DNA from: Thermococcus sp. 21S7
GTDB lineage: Archaea; Methanobacteriota_B; Thermococci; Thermococcales; Thermococcaceae
Direction: 5' to 3'
Length of the DNA stretch: 64,000 nucleotides
NCBI RefSeq assembly: GCF_012027615.1
Contig: NZ_SNUT01000002.1
Location: forward strand, 186,001 to 250,000
Shown here: piece after piece, positions 1-7,665 of the stretch
Layout: the number at the start of each line of letters is the position of its first letter
How positions within the stretch are numbered: the stretch's first letter is position 1
The notes under the pieces: generated by a model
Told to the model about the DNA's origin: nothing
The model's input: only the letters and a program-made list of their open reading frames with translations
Database searches by the model: none
Translations under genes and position numbers: made by a program

Positions 1-168
1 TGAGAGAGGATAAAATTCTGCTTTTTGCTCTTATCAGGATTCCGAGCTATTCCCTTTGGGTAGCCAACGACAATCTTAGAAACTCCCAAATCGTAAAGCC
101 TCTAACTGGAAGAGCTTTAGCTCTTGCTCCTTTGAGGGTTGGAGTTTTACCGTTACTGCTCGCTTCAT
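1..168 (-). pseudogene. tnpB: TnpB (IS200/IS605-type) pseudogene, internally deleted and cut by the window edge
   Basis: On the minus strand an ATG at 168 opens a TnpB N-terminus (MKRAVTVKLQPSKEQELKLF) that hits a stop at 76-78. From about position 92 leftward another frame reads an internal TnpB piece (DLGVSKIVVGYPKGIARN) that runs off the window. The simplest reading is an internal deletion that joined the first ~25 codons out of frame to the middle of the gene. TnpB is the RNA-guided nuclease of IS605-type elements; this copy cannot make an intact protein. The family call rests on recognised motifs, not a search. Confidence 0.75.
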
Positions 169-244
169 TTCAAAGTATGGTATGAATTTTAGGCTTTAAA
201 AGAGTATCGCTTCCCTGTTCGAAGGCTGGTTGGGTTGTTCACTT

Positions 245-282
245 CATCCCCGCTGTGAACGGCAAGACTTTCAAAAGAAAAA
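245..282 (+). repeat. Insertion-sequence end with CTTTCAAAAGAAAAA tail
   Basis: A short hairpin-like sequence (CCCCGCTGTGAACGGC) followed by CTTTCAAAAGAAAAA at 268-282. The same end type recurs at 19478-19522 and, in variant form, at 20578-20610 and (inverted) 20651-20692. Here it abuts codons of the dapA-like pseudogene, so it marks the outer edge of the decayed TnpB element. Confidence 0.6.
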
Positions 283-283
283 T

Positions 284-1142
284 GTAACGCCCTTCAACGA
301 GGACTACTCCATCGATATTCCCGCCCTTGAGGAGCACATCGAGTTTCTCCAGAAGGTCGGCGTTCACGGGATATTCATCAACGCGACGACCGGCGAGTTC
401 ACGAGCCTCAGCGTCGAGGAGAGGAAGTTTCTGGCCGAGAGGGGCAGGGAGCTCGTCAACGCCTCATTCTACTTGGTCGGTACGGCCTCCTCGAACACCT
501 TTGAGGTCATTGAGCTTACAAAGCACGCCCAGGACATAGGGGCCGACTACGTCGTGATAGCGCCCCCCCTACTACTGCCCCCTGAACGACGACGCCCTGT
601 TTACGCACTACTCGATGGTCGCCGAGAGAACCGATATTCCTAATTATACTATACAACATCCCCTCCTGCGCCAACCCGCTCAGCGTGCCACTCATCAAAC
701 GCCTCGCCCTAGAGTACCCGAACATCGCCGGTGTGAAGGAGACGATTGACAGTGTAAATCACATCAGGGACGTTATCTTCGAGGTTAAGGGCGAAAGAAA
801 GGACTTCAAGGTATTCACCGGCCTCGACCAGCACTTCTTGAACACGCTCGTTCTCGGCGGGGTTGGGGAATAATGGCCTGTGCTGACTTTGCCCCCGAGG
901 TTCATCTGGCCCTCTACAAGGCCTTTCAGGAAAAGAGGTTCGAAGAAGCATTCGAGCACGCGAGAAGGCTGGCAAAGCTGTCCGGGGTCTACGATGCGGC
1001 ATCATCATTCGGCTCCGCAATAAAGCTCGCCATGTCGCTCCGCGGCTTCTCGATAAAACCCGTCCTCAGACCCCCGTACTTGATGGATGGGGAAGAGGTG
1101 AAGGAAGGAATAAGAAAGCTGCTCGCCGAGGTACTGGGCTGA
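284..1142 (+). pseudogene. dapA-family (dihydrodipicolinate synthase / aldolase) pseudogene
   Basis: The reading frame of a class I lyase of the DapA/N-acetylneuraminate lyase family is recognisable (VTPFNEDYS at the start, GADYVVIAPP, NIAGVKET with the region of the Schiff-base lysine, then GGVG and a typical C-terminus) but is split over three frames. The N-terminal few codons have been replaced by an insertion-sequence end at 282/284. One extra base lies in a run of seven C at 563-569, one extra base near 641-647, and one base is missing in the G run at 865-868. Restoring these gives one uninterrupted protein ending at 1142. Two of the three shifts are in homopolymers and could be sequencing errors, but the IS junction and the middle shift argue for true decay. 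The native substrate cannot be told. Confidence 0.8.
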
Positions 1143-1144
1143 GC

Positions 1145-2392
1145 TCACTGAATCTTGTACCTCAGGAAGGCCCCCAGCCCTCCAAAGGCCTTGTAGAACT
1201 GCTGGCCCTCGTCCGTGTCGAGGGAGATGATCTCCACTTCGGAACCGCTTTCCTCGGCCATTTTTATGAACTCCTCGGCGACGTCCCATTTCTCAAAGCT
1301 TATGTTCTGGCTGCCGCACTTTGGGCAGTGGGTGAGCTTCTTCCTGTAGACGTGGAACTCGCTCTCGCTCATGGTCTTCTCCTCCTGCCAGCCGCAGTTG
1401 TTGCACTTTGCCCTGACGCGAACCTTGTCGTAGCCCTCGCTGATGAGGAGCGTGTCAACGGCGCCAAGCTCAAGGGCCTGCCGCACCTCCCTCTCACCGT
1501 AGGTTATCATTCCCGTGTCCTTAACGAGGTGCCTGAAGAAGTTCTGTATAAGGTGGCGCTCTTTGACCGCCTCGTGGTCCTTGAGTATATCGCTGGCCTT
1601 CTCCACCAGCTCTCTCAGCCCGTACTCGCCGTGGTAGCTGATGTCCACAACGCCGATGACCTTCTTTCGAAGCTCGTGGTGAAGGTAGTCGCCCTCAACG
1701 AACTCCTCCTTGGTCGGGCCCGGGCCGCCGATGATTATCCCTCTCAGCTCGCCCTTCTCAAGGAGCGGAAGGAAGGCCTTGTTGGCGTGCTCGCCGATGC
1801 GCTTCATGAACTCGTGGGTTTCCTGCTCGCGAATCCTCTCGTAACGTCTCGCGGACTGACCACCCGCGCGGGTCTTTCCGGGGACGTTTGAAGTCAGCTC
1901 GTCGATGACGTCAATGCGCTTTCCCCTGAGGAGGCCTATCGTTGCCTCGTTCTTTTCGACTGTGATGAGGCCGTAGGCGTCCTTTACGCGGAGCATCTCC
2001 TCAAGGGGTTCGGTGATAAAGGTCTGGTCACATCGATAGAGCCTGACCTTCAGCGGCTCCGGCGGGACTATCGCCCAGAGCTTTATGTCGCTGACACCCT
2101 CCTGCTCGCTGACGTTTCCGACGAAGAGGGCCAGACCGGTCTCGGGAGTCTTGCGGTAGAGCTTGAGGTGCTGCATGGCCCTCTCAAGGGCCCCAAGAAC
2201 GTTCTTTCGCGTCGATTTTGACTTGATGTTCTGCGCCGTGCCGTACTCCTCCCTCAGCTGCTGCATGACCTTGTTTATGTCGTAGCCCGCGGGAATGTAC
2301 AGGCTCACAAGTTCAGTGGCTCGACCTCGATAACCCTTCAGTTCATCGACCTTTTTCTTGAGTTCGTACATTTCAGCTGATTTGTGAGACAT
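1145..2392 (-). CDS. prf1: Archaeal peptide chain release factor aRF1
   Basis: aRF1/eRF1 recognises all three stop codons in the ribosomal A site and triggers peptide release. The N-domain carries NIKS (stop-codon recognition) and the middle domain carries the GGQ tripeptide in [17 protein letters not shown], the catalytic motif that reaches the peptidyl-transferase centre. Near the C-terminus four cysteines in two pairs (CNNCGW and CPKCG) form the expected zinc minidomain. About 415 residues is the normal archaeal length. The ATG at 2392 is chosen because GGGGAG lies 8 bases upstream; a GTG at 2401 and an ATG at 2398 are in frame but too close to that site. Its stop faces the dapA pseudogene (convergent, 2-base gap). 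Confidence 0.97.
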   Translation of the reverse strand: MSHKSAEMYELKKKVDELKGYRGRATELVSLYIPAGYDINKVMQQLREEYGTAQNIKSKSTRKNVLGALERAMQHLKLYRKTPETGLALFVGNVSEQEGVSDIKLWAIVPPEPLKVRLYRCDQTFITEPLEEMLRVKDAYGLITVEKNEATIGLLRGKRIDVIDELTSNVPGKTRAGGQSARRYERIREQETHEFMKRIGEHANKAFLPLLEKGELRGIIIGGPGPTKEEFVEGDYLHHELRKKVIGVVDISYHGEYGLRELVEKASDILKDHEAVKERHLIQNFFRHLVKDTGMITYGEREVRQALELGAVDTLLISEGYDKVRVRAKCNNCGWQEEKTMSESEFHVYRKKLTHCPKCGSQNISFEKWDVAEEFIKMAEESGSEVEIISLDTDEGQQFYKAFGGLGAFLRYKIQ

Positions 2393-2464
2393 GATCATCA
2401 CTCCCCAGAACCCTCTCTGGACGAAGAAAACGCGAGGAATTTATAAAAGTTTAGGAGGAATGGA

Positions 2465-2701
2465 CTAGAACCAGTAGGCTATTATGAGTGCTATAACCCC
2501 GAGTATGCCACCTATGGCGACCACAAGGATGTTCAGCGCCGTCAGCGGCACGTCCGATATTCCTATCCAGTTCGTGAACCACAGTATTATCAGACCAATT
2601 ACCGCGTTGGCCACGAGGTACCGAAGTATGGCAAAGCCAACCTTGACCACCAGCATGATGGCCAGGAACAAGAAAAACAGCAGCAGCAACTCTTCAAGCA
2701 T
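2465..2701 (-). CDS. Small membrane protein, pro-sigmaK inhibitor BofA-like
   Basis: A 78-residue very hydrophobic protein beginning MLEELLLLFF, with about three membrane segments and the GFAILRYLVANAVIGLIILW stretch typical of the BofA-like family found in many Thermococcales. BofA itself regulates an intramembrane protease during Bacillus sporulation; archaea do not sporulate, so the role here is unknown. Start ATG 2701 follows GGTGAT. A longer in-frame extension upstream lacks a ribosome site and is rejected. Confidence 0.75.
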   Translation of the reverse strand: MLEELLLLFFLFLAIMLVVKVGFAILRYLVANAVIGLIILWFTNWIGISDVPLTALNILVVAIGGILGVIALIIAYWF

Positions 2702-2793
2702 GGTATCACCTGAAGTAGTTAAAACGAACGGGCTTATTAATCTTTCGGAACAGAAATGGGATGAATGAAGAAGAGCATTAATTCGATTTCGGA

Positions 2794-3354
2794 CTACGAA
2801 AGTTTTTCGAGGGTCTCCTTTGCTATCTCCCCCAGCGGTACCCACTTCTTGCCCTCGAACGGGAGTATCACCTTGTCCTCAACGTTAACGAGTTCTTCAA
2901 CGTACCCCCTTGCCTCACCGGCGCCCAGCTCACCCAGAAGCATCAGGGCAAAGCCCTTGGTGTTCTTGTCTCCTGTGTTGAGCTCTTCGAGGAGGTCTTT
3001 GATGACGGTGTCCCCCATGTCCCTGACTTTATCCGGGAACCTGCGGATGAGTTCGTACGAAAGAATCATCGCGTTTTCCTTCACGTAGGGGTTCCTGTTC
3101 CTAGTCAGCTCGATTGCTTTGGGGAACACCTTCCCCACGTGGGGCTCCACCACCTCTCCCCTCTGCTTGACGATCATCCCCAGAATCAGCAGTGCGTCCC
3201 CCCTGATGCCCGGCGCGTTATCGTCGAGGAGCTCTATAAGTGCATCCAGGGCTTTTTTGTCTTTAACCGCCACCGAAACTACCTCATCAAAGCGCTCCCC
3301 CTCTATGAGCTTTTTGACCTTGCCCCTCTTGGAGCCGAAGGAAAAGAATCCCAT
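2794..3354 (-). CDS. HEAT/armadillo-like repeat protein
   Basis: A 186-residue alpha-helical protein starting MGFFSFGSKRGKVKKLIEG. Its repeats (ALIELLDDNAPGIRGDALLI, then AIELTRNRNPYVKENAMIL, then DLLEELNTGDKNTKGFALML) look like successive HEAT-type helical pairs, which usually form protein-protein scaffolds. No enzymatic motif is seen. Start ATG 3354 follows GGTGA; an upstream GTG (3363) is in frame. It reads toward the BofA-like gene on the same strand. Confidence 0.7.
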   Translation of the reverse strand: MGFFSFGSKRGKVKKLIEGERFDEVVSVAVKDKKALDALIELLDDNAPGIRGDALLILGMIVKQRGEVVEPHVGKVFPKAIELTRNRNPYVKENAMILSYELIRRFPDKVRDMGDTVIKDLLEELNTGDKNTKGFALMLLGELGAGEARGYVEELVNVEDKVILPFEGKKWVPLGEIAKETLEKLS

Positions 3355-3472
3355 GGCAGTCACCTTAAGGGAATAGTTGCCGCCGGAACGTTAAAGGTTT
3401 TTCGTCCCGATATCCAAAGATATTTAAACGCGGAAGCACACTTTTCTATAGGCATTAAGATGGTGAGTGGAA

Positions 3473-4195
3473 ATGACGTCCCCCGCACTTCCCGCCCAGC
3501 ATGGTAACCTTGCGAGCCTGGCGTTCCCGTTCGGCAGTATGAATATCCGGCCATTGCTGGATGGGATATCGAGGAATGAAGGTGGATTTCGGGGGGTTTT
3601 AAAGGAGTTCAAAAAGAGTTTGAATGAAAAGGAGGGGCTTCTGTTCTCCCGGTTGATGGAGTTAACCCCCGATGAACCGAGTGAAGAGGCCTACATCATG
3701 GCTATTGAACGGATTTATAAGCTCTTCACCGAGGAGTTCAAAGGGGGCATCTACGCAATTGCTGATGCGGCGATTAACGTGGAGATGACTCCCACCGAGC
3801 TTGAGGAGGAGCTCAAGAACATCATCCTGCCAGAACTCGTTAAACTGAAATCGGATATTGACAGAACTTCCGAGCGACTGCTGGAGAAAGCCCTGGACGG
3901 CCGGCTCCCTGAGGAGGAGCTGGAAGAGATGGATGTCCTGGACAGATTCCTTTTCATTGAATCGAACATCCTCGGAATAATCATAGAGACCGGGAGCCTT
4001 GAAACTGCCGGCGAGCTGTCCCCCTACTTCCTGCTGCTCATGCTTCGGTTGTTGAAACTTCTCCAGAACGGAAAGTCTCTCACCGAACTGCTTGAGGACA
4101 TCAAAATAGTTGCCGGTAAGATAAGGGAAGTTCACCCGACTCCAAGCGCGGTGGATGACTATTTCCTTGATGAACTTCTTGAATTGGATACCTGA
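3473..4195 (+). CDS. Uncharacterised 240-residue helical protein upstream of a MazF-like toxin
   Basis: Not recognised. The protein starts MTSPALPAQHGNLASLAF, is rich in Glu, Leu and Lys and is predicted by eye to be almost wholly helical, with no transmembrane segment and no catalytic motif I can name. GGTGA six bases before the ATG at 3473 sets the start; a promoter-like ATATTTAAACG lies near 3420. It ends 16 bases before the PemK/MazF-like gene, so the two are probably cotranscribed. That position is where an antitoxin would be, but 240 residues is far larger than usual MazE/VapB antitoxins and no DNA-binding motif is visible. Confidence 0.6.
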   Translation: MTSPALPAQHGNLASLAFPFGSMNIRPLLDGISRNEGGFRGVLKEFKKSLNEKEGLLFSRLMELTPDEPSEEAYIMAIERIYKLFTEEFKGGIYAIADAAINVEMTPTELEEELKNIILPELVKLKSDIDRTSERLLEKALDGRLPEEELEEMDVLDRFLFIESNILGIIIETGSLETAGELSPYFLLLMLRLLKLLQNGKSLTELLEDIKIVAGKIREVHPTPSAVDDYFLDELLELDT

Positions 4196-4211
4196 GATCG
4201 GAGGTTGTCCA

Positions 4212-4592
4212 ATGGAGCAGGGTGAAATCTGGACGGCCCCGTTTCCCTATTTTGATGAGAACGGCGGGCTGAAATACAAACATCGGCCGGTTCTTATAAT
4301 CTCCGGCGACACCATGAATAACAACGGGCGGGATGTAATAGTCTGCCAGATTTCGCGGTTTGAGCTGAAGCGTGTCGCCGCCCTGTCCCCCCAGCTCAGG
4401 AAGATGGTGAGGGTGATAAAAAATGATGACCTGGACCCAAACACCAGCAGAGGGCTTAGGAACGTGAGTATGATAAAACCATTCAAGCTGTTCACGATAC
4501 CCAAAACGAAACTCAGAAGCGGTAGATACATAGGGAAGCTCAAGGAGGACGTTATAACGGAGCTGGCAGAAAAGACGCGGGGACTCTTTTAA
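4212..4592 (+). CDS. PemK/MazF-family toxin-like protein
   Basis: A 126-residue protein with the hallmark N-terminus of the PemK/MazF endoribonuclease fold (GEIWTAPFPYFDENG followed by HRPVLIISGD) and the later S-M-I-K-P strand (RNVSMIKPFKLF). Family members cleave mRNA as growth-arresting toxins and are normally neutralised by a partner encoded just upstream. Here the upstream gene is the unrecognised 240-residue protein at 3473. The first strand and the RPVLIIS segment are intact, so the protein could be active, but this is inference. Start ATG 4212 follows GGAGG. Downstream lies a decayed IS607 element. Confidence 0.8.
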   Translation: MEQGEIWTAPFPYFDENGGLKYKHRPVLIISGDTMNNNGRDVIVCQISRFELKRVAALSPQLRKMVRVIKNDDLDPNTSRGLRNVSMIKPFKLFTIPKTKLRSGRYIGKLKEDVITELAEKTRGLF

Positions 4593-4803
4593 GGGCCGGT
4601 GTTAGGTCTCTTATGCATATAACCGCTCTGGCACCTCCCCACTCTTTTCCAATTCAGCTTCGTCAGCTTTGGTGTCGTGATAACAAGGGGACGGCACGCT
4701 GACCTCCTCCGGCTAGGGTTGGCTTTTGGGGCTGTTTCATAGATAGTTAAAAGCGTAAAGTTTAAGTGTTTTTATTTTATAATTCATTTTGGTGGAGTGG
4801 GGT

Positions 4804-5547
4804 ATGAGGCTTTATCGGACGGGCAAGGCCTCACAACTCTTAGGCATCAGCAAGCCGACACTAATTAGGAAAATAAAATCCGGCGAGATTAAAGCATATC
4901 GGATTGGCAAAGAATACCGAGTTCCAGAAAGTGAAATTAAGAGAATTCTTGAGGGTAAAATCCCTGATAAAGTCGTCATTTACGCCAGAGTCTCAAGCCG
5001 AGACCAGAAAGAAGACTTAGAAAGACAGGTCGAATACCTCAAGAACTACTGCTCGTCCAAAGGATACCAAGTGGCCAAAATCATTACGGACATTTCTTCC
5101 GGATTGAACGAGAACAGGAAGGGATTAAAACAGCTCCTCAAACTCGGTGGCCTTGCTTTAGAGGATTTAACGGAAATCAGGGAGTCAATCAGGTATTCTA
5201 CCGAAATGAATGGCCGTCTTCACAGGTGGAGTTTTCGGAAGCTTCAAAGCATTATCGAATACAAGGCTAAACTGAAGGGTGTTAAGGTTGTTTTCGTGAA
5301 TCCTGCTCATACTTCCTCCCTGTGCCCGGTGTGTGGGGGTAAGTTAAGCCCGAATGGGGGCAGGGTTGTGAAGTGTTCGAATTGTGGTTTTGAGGCCGAC
5401 CGTGATGTGGTCGGCTCTTGGAATGTTCGTTTGAGAGCCTTGAAGATGTGGGGAGTCACCGTTCCCCCCGAAAGCCCCACAATGAAGTTGGGAGTGGGGA
5501 AGATTATCCGTAACGACGCTTACGAACTTTACACAAGTTACGGCTAA
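4804..5547 (+). pseudogene. IS607 TnpA serine recombinase fused in frame to the C-terminal part of TnpB
   Basis: Residues 1-50 form a MerR-type helix-turn-helix (GKASQLLGISKPTLIRKIKS). Residues ~55-110 are the start of a serine recombinase domain (VVIYARVSSRDQKEDLERQ with the nucleophilic Ser, then ITDISSGLNENRKGLKQLL). After LLKLGG the sequence switches to TnpB: ALEDLTEIRE (RuvC-II Glu), a CPVC...CSNC zinc ribbon and DRDVVGSWNV (RuvC-III Asp). The rest of the recombinase and the N-terminal half of TnpB including RuvC-I are missing. The simplest cause is a deletion spanning the tnpA-tnpB boundary that happened to keep the frame. Neither activity should survive. GGTGGAG precedes the ATG at 4804. 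Confidence 0.85.
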
Positions 5548-5556
5548 CCAGAACGG
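5525..5556 (+). repeat. 32-base direct repeat, copy 1
   Basis: This block contains the last codons and TAA stop of the TnpA-TnpB fusion. It differs from the copy at 5583-5614 by one base (G/A). The 26 bases between the copies include the GCTGTTTCGTAGAT segment that resembles the upstream flank of the element. Confidence 0.85.
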
Positions 5557-5582
5557 CTGTTTCGTAGATGGCAATTAAGTGA

Positions 5583-5614
5583 AACTTTACACAAGTTACA
5601 GCTAACCAGAACGG
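5583..5614 (+). repeat. 32-base direct repeat, copy 2
   Basis: Near-identical second copy of the block at 5525-5556, probably produced by slippage or by nested insertion or deletion of IS607-type ends. Confidence 0.85.
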
Positions 5615-5645
5615 GACGGTCTAAAAGAGAAAAATGATAAAGGGC

Positions 5646-6179
5646 TCAAATTACCCATCCTCTCTTTTTCAGTTCCTCTAGGAACTCTCTTGGAGTCAAA
5701 ATCTTGATTCTACAAACTTCATTTCCATCTTCGTCCTCAATGATTACTTCCTTGGTTTCAGGATTCCGCAGTGAAAGCAGATCATCTTGATCTTGAGTAA
5801 TGAGATATTCAACACCGGCATCACAAGCCACTGACAAAACTTCATTGTCCTCCTCATCTTCACTAGCATCTACCAAACTCTCTGGACTGATTACTACGGA
5901 CTTTATTTCAAACGCTGTCACAATTGCATAAGGTTTGTACCATAGCAGTTCCCCTGCTGGACCTGAAGATTTATTGGCCAAATACCTCTGGACACGGCGA
6001 CTTCCCAATTTGGCGCGAAGACGCTCAAGCATCAGCTTCGAAGCGAAATTGACTATCCTACCTTCAATCATCAGGCGAATCACTTTTGCCGGCGCCGCTG
6101 CCGGTCCTCCTAACGCGGAGGACACGGCGACGTTCAGGTCTATCACTACGGGAATAGGTTCGAACTTCCTTCTCGACAT
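5646..6179 (-). CDS. PIN-domain toxin-like ribonuclease
   Basis: A 177-residue PIN-domain protein: VVIDLNVAVSSALG holds the first acidic residue, EDNEVLSVACDAGVEYLITQDQDD the later acidic residues and the IT(Q)D signature. PIN proteins of this group are Mg2+-dependent RNases acting as toxins of type II modules. AGGAGGTG lies 7 bases before the ATG at 6179, a strong initiation site. The preceding antitoxin-like gene overlaps it by 116 bases in another frame. The tail (RIKILTPREFLEELKKR) is the usual end of this family. Confidence 0.85.
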   Translation of the reverse strand: MSRRKFEPIPVVIDLNVAVSSALGGPAAAPAKVIRLMIEGRIVNFASKLMLERLRAKLGSRRVQRYLANKSSGPAGELLWYKPYAIVTAFEIKSVVISPESLVDASEDEEDNEVLSVACDAGVEYLITQDQDDLLSLRNPETKEVIIEDEDGNEVCRIKILTPREFLEELKKRGWVI

Positions 6180-6468
6180 CTTTCAACACCTCCTGGATTT
6201 CATCATCACCCGGAGGTGAATCCGGCCCTAGGGCCATCATCTCTAGTAGGGCTTCATCAGAGGCAGGTAACTTAAACGCGGGAAGTTCGAAGAGTGCTTT
6301 TTGGATTGCATAATTAATGAAGTCACTCCTGCTCGGGAAAACCCCCAAGTCCACGAGGGCCTCTATCTGCTCGTATGCAAATATCGGAATCCTCACGCTG
6401 ATCAATTTGGTTTTGGGGCCATCCTTCCTGTTCCCAACCCTCCTGGTTATCTCCAGGGAATATGCCAT
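6064..6468 (-). CDS. Ribbon-helix-helix antitoxin-like protein
   Basis: The body resembles a CopG/RHH antitoxin: KLISVRIPIFAYEQIEALV then FPSRSDFINYAIQKALFEL, that is a beta strand followed by two helices. It should bind its own operator and neutralise the PIN protein encoded downstream. I choose the ATG at 6468 (GGGGGTGG upstream) over an ATG at 6501, because the TATA box at 6514-6522 would place the transcript start near 6495. The last ~38 codons lie inside the PIN gene in another frame and give an arginine-rich tail; whether that tail is functional is unclear. Confidence 0.75.
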   Translation of the reverse strand: MAYSLEITRRVGNRKDGPKTKLISVRIPIFAYEQIEALVDLGVFPSRSDFINYAIQKALFELPAFKLPASDEALLEMMALGPDSPPGDDEIQEVLKDVEKEVRTYSRSDRPERRRVLRVRRTGSGAGKSDSPDD

Positions 6469-6513
6469 CCAAACCACCCCCACAAGTATCTCGTAATACA
6501 TTTGTATTACACC

Positions 6514-6522
6514 TTTTAAAAA
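6514..6522 (-). promoter_or_regulatory. TATA box of the RHH-PIN operon
   Basis: Minus-strand TTTTTAAAA lies about 45 bases upstream of the antitoxin ATG at 6468, at a distance giving a short 5' leader. It decides between the two possible antitoxin starts. Confidence 0.55.
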
Positions 6523-6578
6523 CTTTTTGGTCATGTATCCCTCAAGAAGTCCAAAGTCCAAGAACGCGATTCTTAGAG

Positions 6579-6749
6579 ATGGGGGAAAATGTTACAGGGG
6601 CCATGTCTCGCCAGCCAGAAGGTTCTCACGTTATTCTGATTGAATCCCCCGGGAAAATGATAACGGTTCCACTCCGCAAAATAAAAACGGCCATCCTGGA
6701 AGATCACAAGACACTGCGGCTCAGTCCGCCCCGAGGGCGCAGATTATAA
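6579..6749 (+). CDS. Possible small protein, unknown
   Basis: A 56-codon frame in the gap between two minus-strand operons. The core reads EGSHVILIESPGKMITVPL, which looks more protein-like than a chance frame, but there is no clear ribosome site, no promoter I can point to and its last 29 bases overlap the end of the convergent pilin gene. It may be a real small gene, the remnant of one, or chance. Confidence 0.3.
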   Translation: MGENVTGAMSRQPEGSHVILIESPGKMITVPLRKIKTAILEDHKTLRLSPPRGRRL

Positions 6750-7116
6750 CCTGACACGCGCCGGCACTGCCGCCCATGCACTCGTCGTAGATTTTCTCAA
6801 GGGTCTTGCCGCTGTCGTAGTTTATCTTCTCCGGGTAGGTGCCGGTGTAGGGGGTATCCTGCACCCTGCAGGTGGTCCTGCCGTCTGAAGTCGTAAGGGC
6901 CACCGTTTTGGACTTTATGGTGTCCCACTGATCATTGGCCTTGAGCTGGACGATGATGTACTGGGCGTCGTTCTGGAGCTGGAGGACGTTAACCTGCTCG
7001 CCGGTCTCAATGGTGTGAGGAAGGATACCATTGTTATACGCAAATAGCGTTGCGAGAACGAGAACGAACATGCCGGCGAGCATGAAGAGGTACTCCAGAG
7101 ATGATTGAGCCTTCAT
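6721..7116 (-). CDS. Class III signal-peptide pilin-like protein
   Basis: The N-terminus MKAQSSLEYLFMLAGMFVLV contains the QSSLEYLFM signature of archaeal class III signal peptides, cleaved before the Gln by a prepilin peptidase (EppA/FlaK type), followed by a hydrophobic helix that packs in the pilus core. The ~110-residue remainder has four cysteines (including a C near 75 and CQVIIC at the end) that could form disulfides outside the cell. GGAGGG precedes the ATG at 7116. It follows a second pilin in the same operon. Confidence 0.85.
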   Translation of the reverse strand: MKAQSSLEYLFMLAGMFVLVLATLFAYNNGILPHTIETGEQVNVLQLQNDAQYIIVQLKANDQWDTIKSKTVALTTSDGRTTCRVQDTPYTGTYPEKINYDSGKTLEKIYDECMGGSAGACQVIICALGAD

Positions 7117-7172
7117 ATCAATCCCTCCACAGAATTGTACTGTGGTATAAAATAGGAGAACAAAGAAAAAGC

Positions 7173-7547
7173 TCACTTTCCGATATTGCCATTTACTATT
7201 GCCTTACAGGCAGTTATCTGGTCAATATTCTGGAGGCCAGTATCGGATGGCTTTTTGTTTGTCATACATAGATCATAGAGTTGGGTGAAGTTGCCATTGG
7301 TAATTGATGCTTCAGTATAATTAACCTTGAGTTTATTGAGCTCATTGCTTCCATACTGAGCCACGAGATTACTTTTTACAAGTTCTGCTTGGCTCTGAAA
7401 CATTGCAAGGTCTCCTTGGCTACTTGCCTGCTGACCGCTGTTGCTAACATACCTAACAGCAATCAGTATTATGACCAGGGCCGCCGCGATCATGAACAGG
7501 TACTCAATGGCGCCCTGACCCTTCTTCCGTCTCCTTAACCTCAGCAT
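7173..7547 (-). CDS. Class III signal-peptide pilin-like protein
   Basis: MLRLRRRKKGQGAIEYLFMI is a short basic leader followed by the QGAIEYLFM class III motif and a hydrophobic helix (IAAALVIILIAVRYV). The mature protein would be ~115 residues. It probably forms, with the downstream pilin, a type IV-like surface filament. The start ATG 7547 follows GGGGTGG. Its promoter region (7548-7665) is shared with the divergent HTH gene and contains a palindrome over the TATA sequence. Confidence 0.85.
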   Translation of the reverse strand: MLRLRRRKKGQGAIEYLFMIAAALVIILIAVRYVSNSGQQASSQGDLAMFQSQAELVKSNLVAQYGSNELNKLKVNYTEASITNGNFTQLYDLCMTNKKPSDTGLQNIDQITACKAIVNGNIGK

Positions 7548-7592
7548 ATTATCCACCCCCGAAGGATTACTTCAATACATCAATGAACTGAA

Positions 7593-7609
7593 AAAGCTTA
7601 TATAGCTTT
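7593..7609. promoter_or_regulatory. Inverted repeat AAAGCT-TATAT-AGCTTT over a TATA box
   Basis: A perfect 6-base dyad with a 5-base TATAT spacer lies between the pilin operon (minus) and the HTH gene (plus). A protein bound here would cover the TATA element. The adjacent HTH protein is the obvious candidate ligand, but that is inference. Confidence 0.45.
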
Positions 7610-7665
7610 CTACTCAAATTTAAGTCAAATCTACCCAATATTGCGGAAACCCCAGAGGTGATAAC

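Larger units (their letters stand above)
4735..5614 (+). mobile_element. Collapsed IS607-family element
   Basis: The span holds a TnpA-TnpB fusion gene and flanking repeats. A GGCTGTTTCATAGAT segment upstream (about 4732-4747) is echoed downstream at 5555-5569 as GGCTGTTTCGTAGAT, and a 32-base block is repeated at 5525-5556 and 5583-5614. IS607 elements use a serine recombinase and make no target duplication, so the exact ends cannot be fixed from one copy. The 4593-4734 gap contains no gene I can support. Confidence 0.6.

Noticed and set aside
563-868. dapA shifts as pure sequencing error
   Set aside because: Two of the three are in homopolymers, but the third is not, and the missing N-terminus with an IS junction shows the gene is broken anyway.
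4680-4710. CTGACCTCCTCC near 4687 as a further IS605-type end
   Set aside because: Only 12 bases match, with no hairpin or CTTTCAAAAG tail. It may be a relic but cannot be supported.
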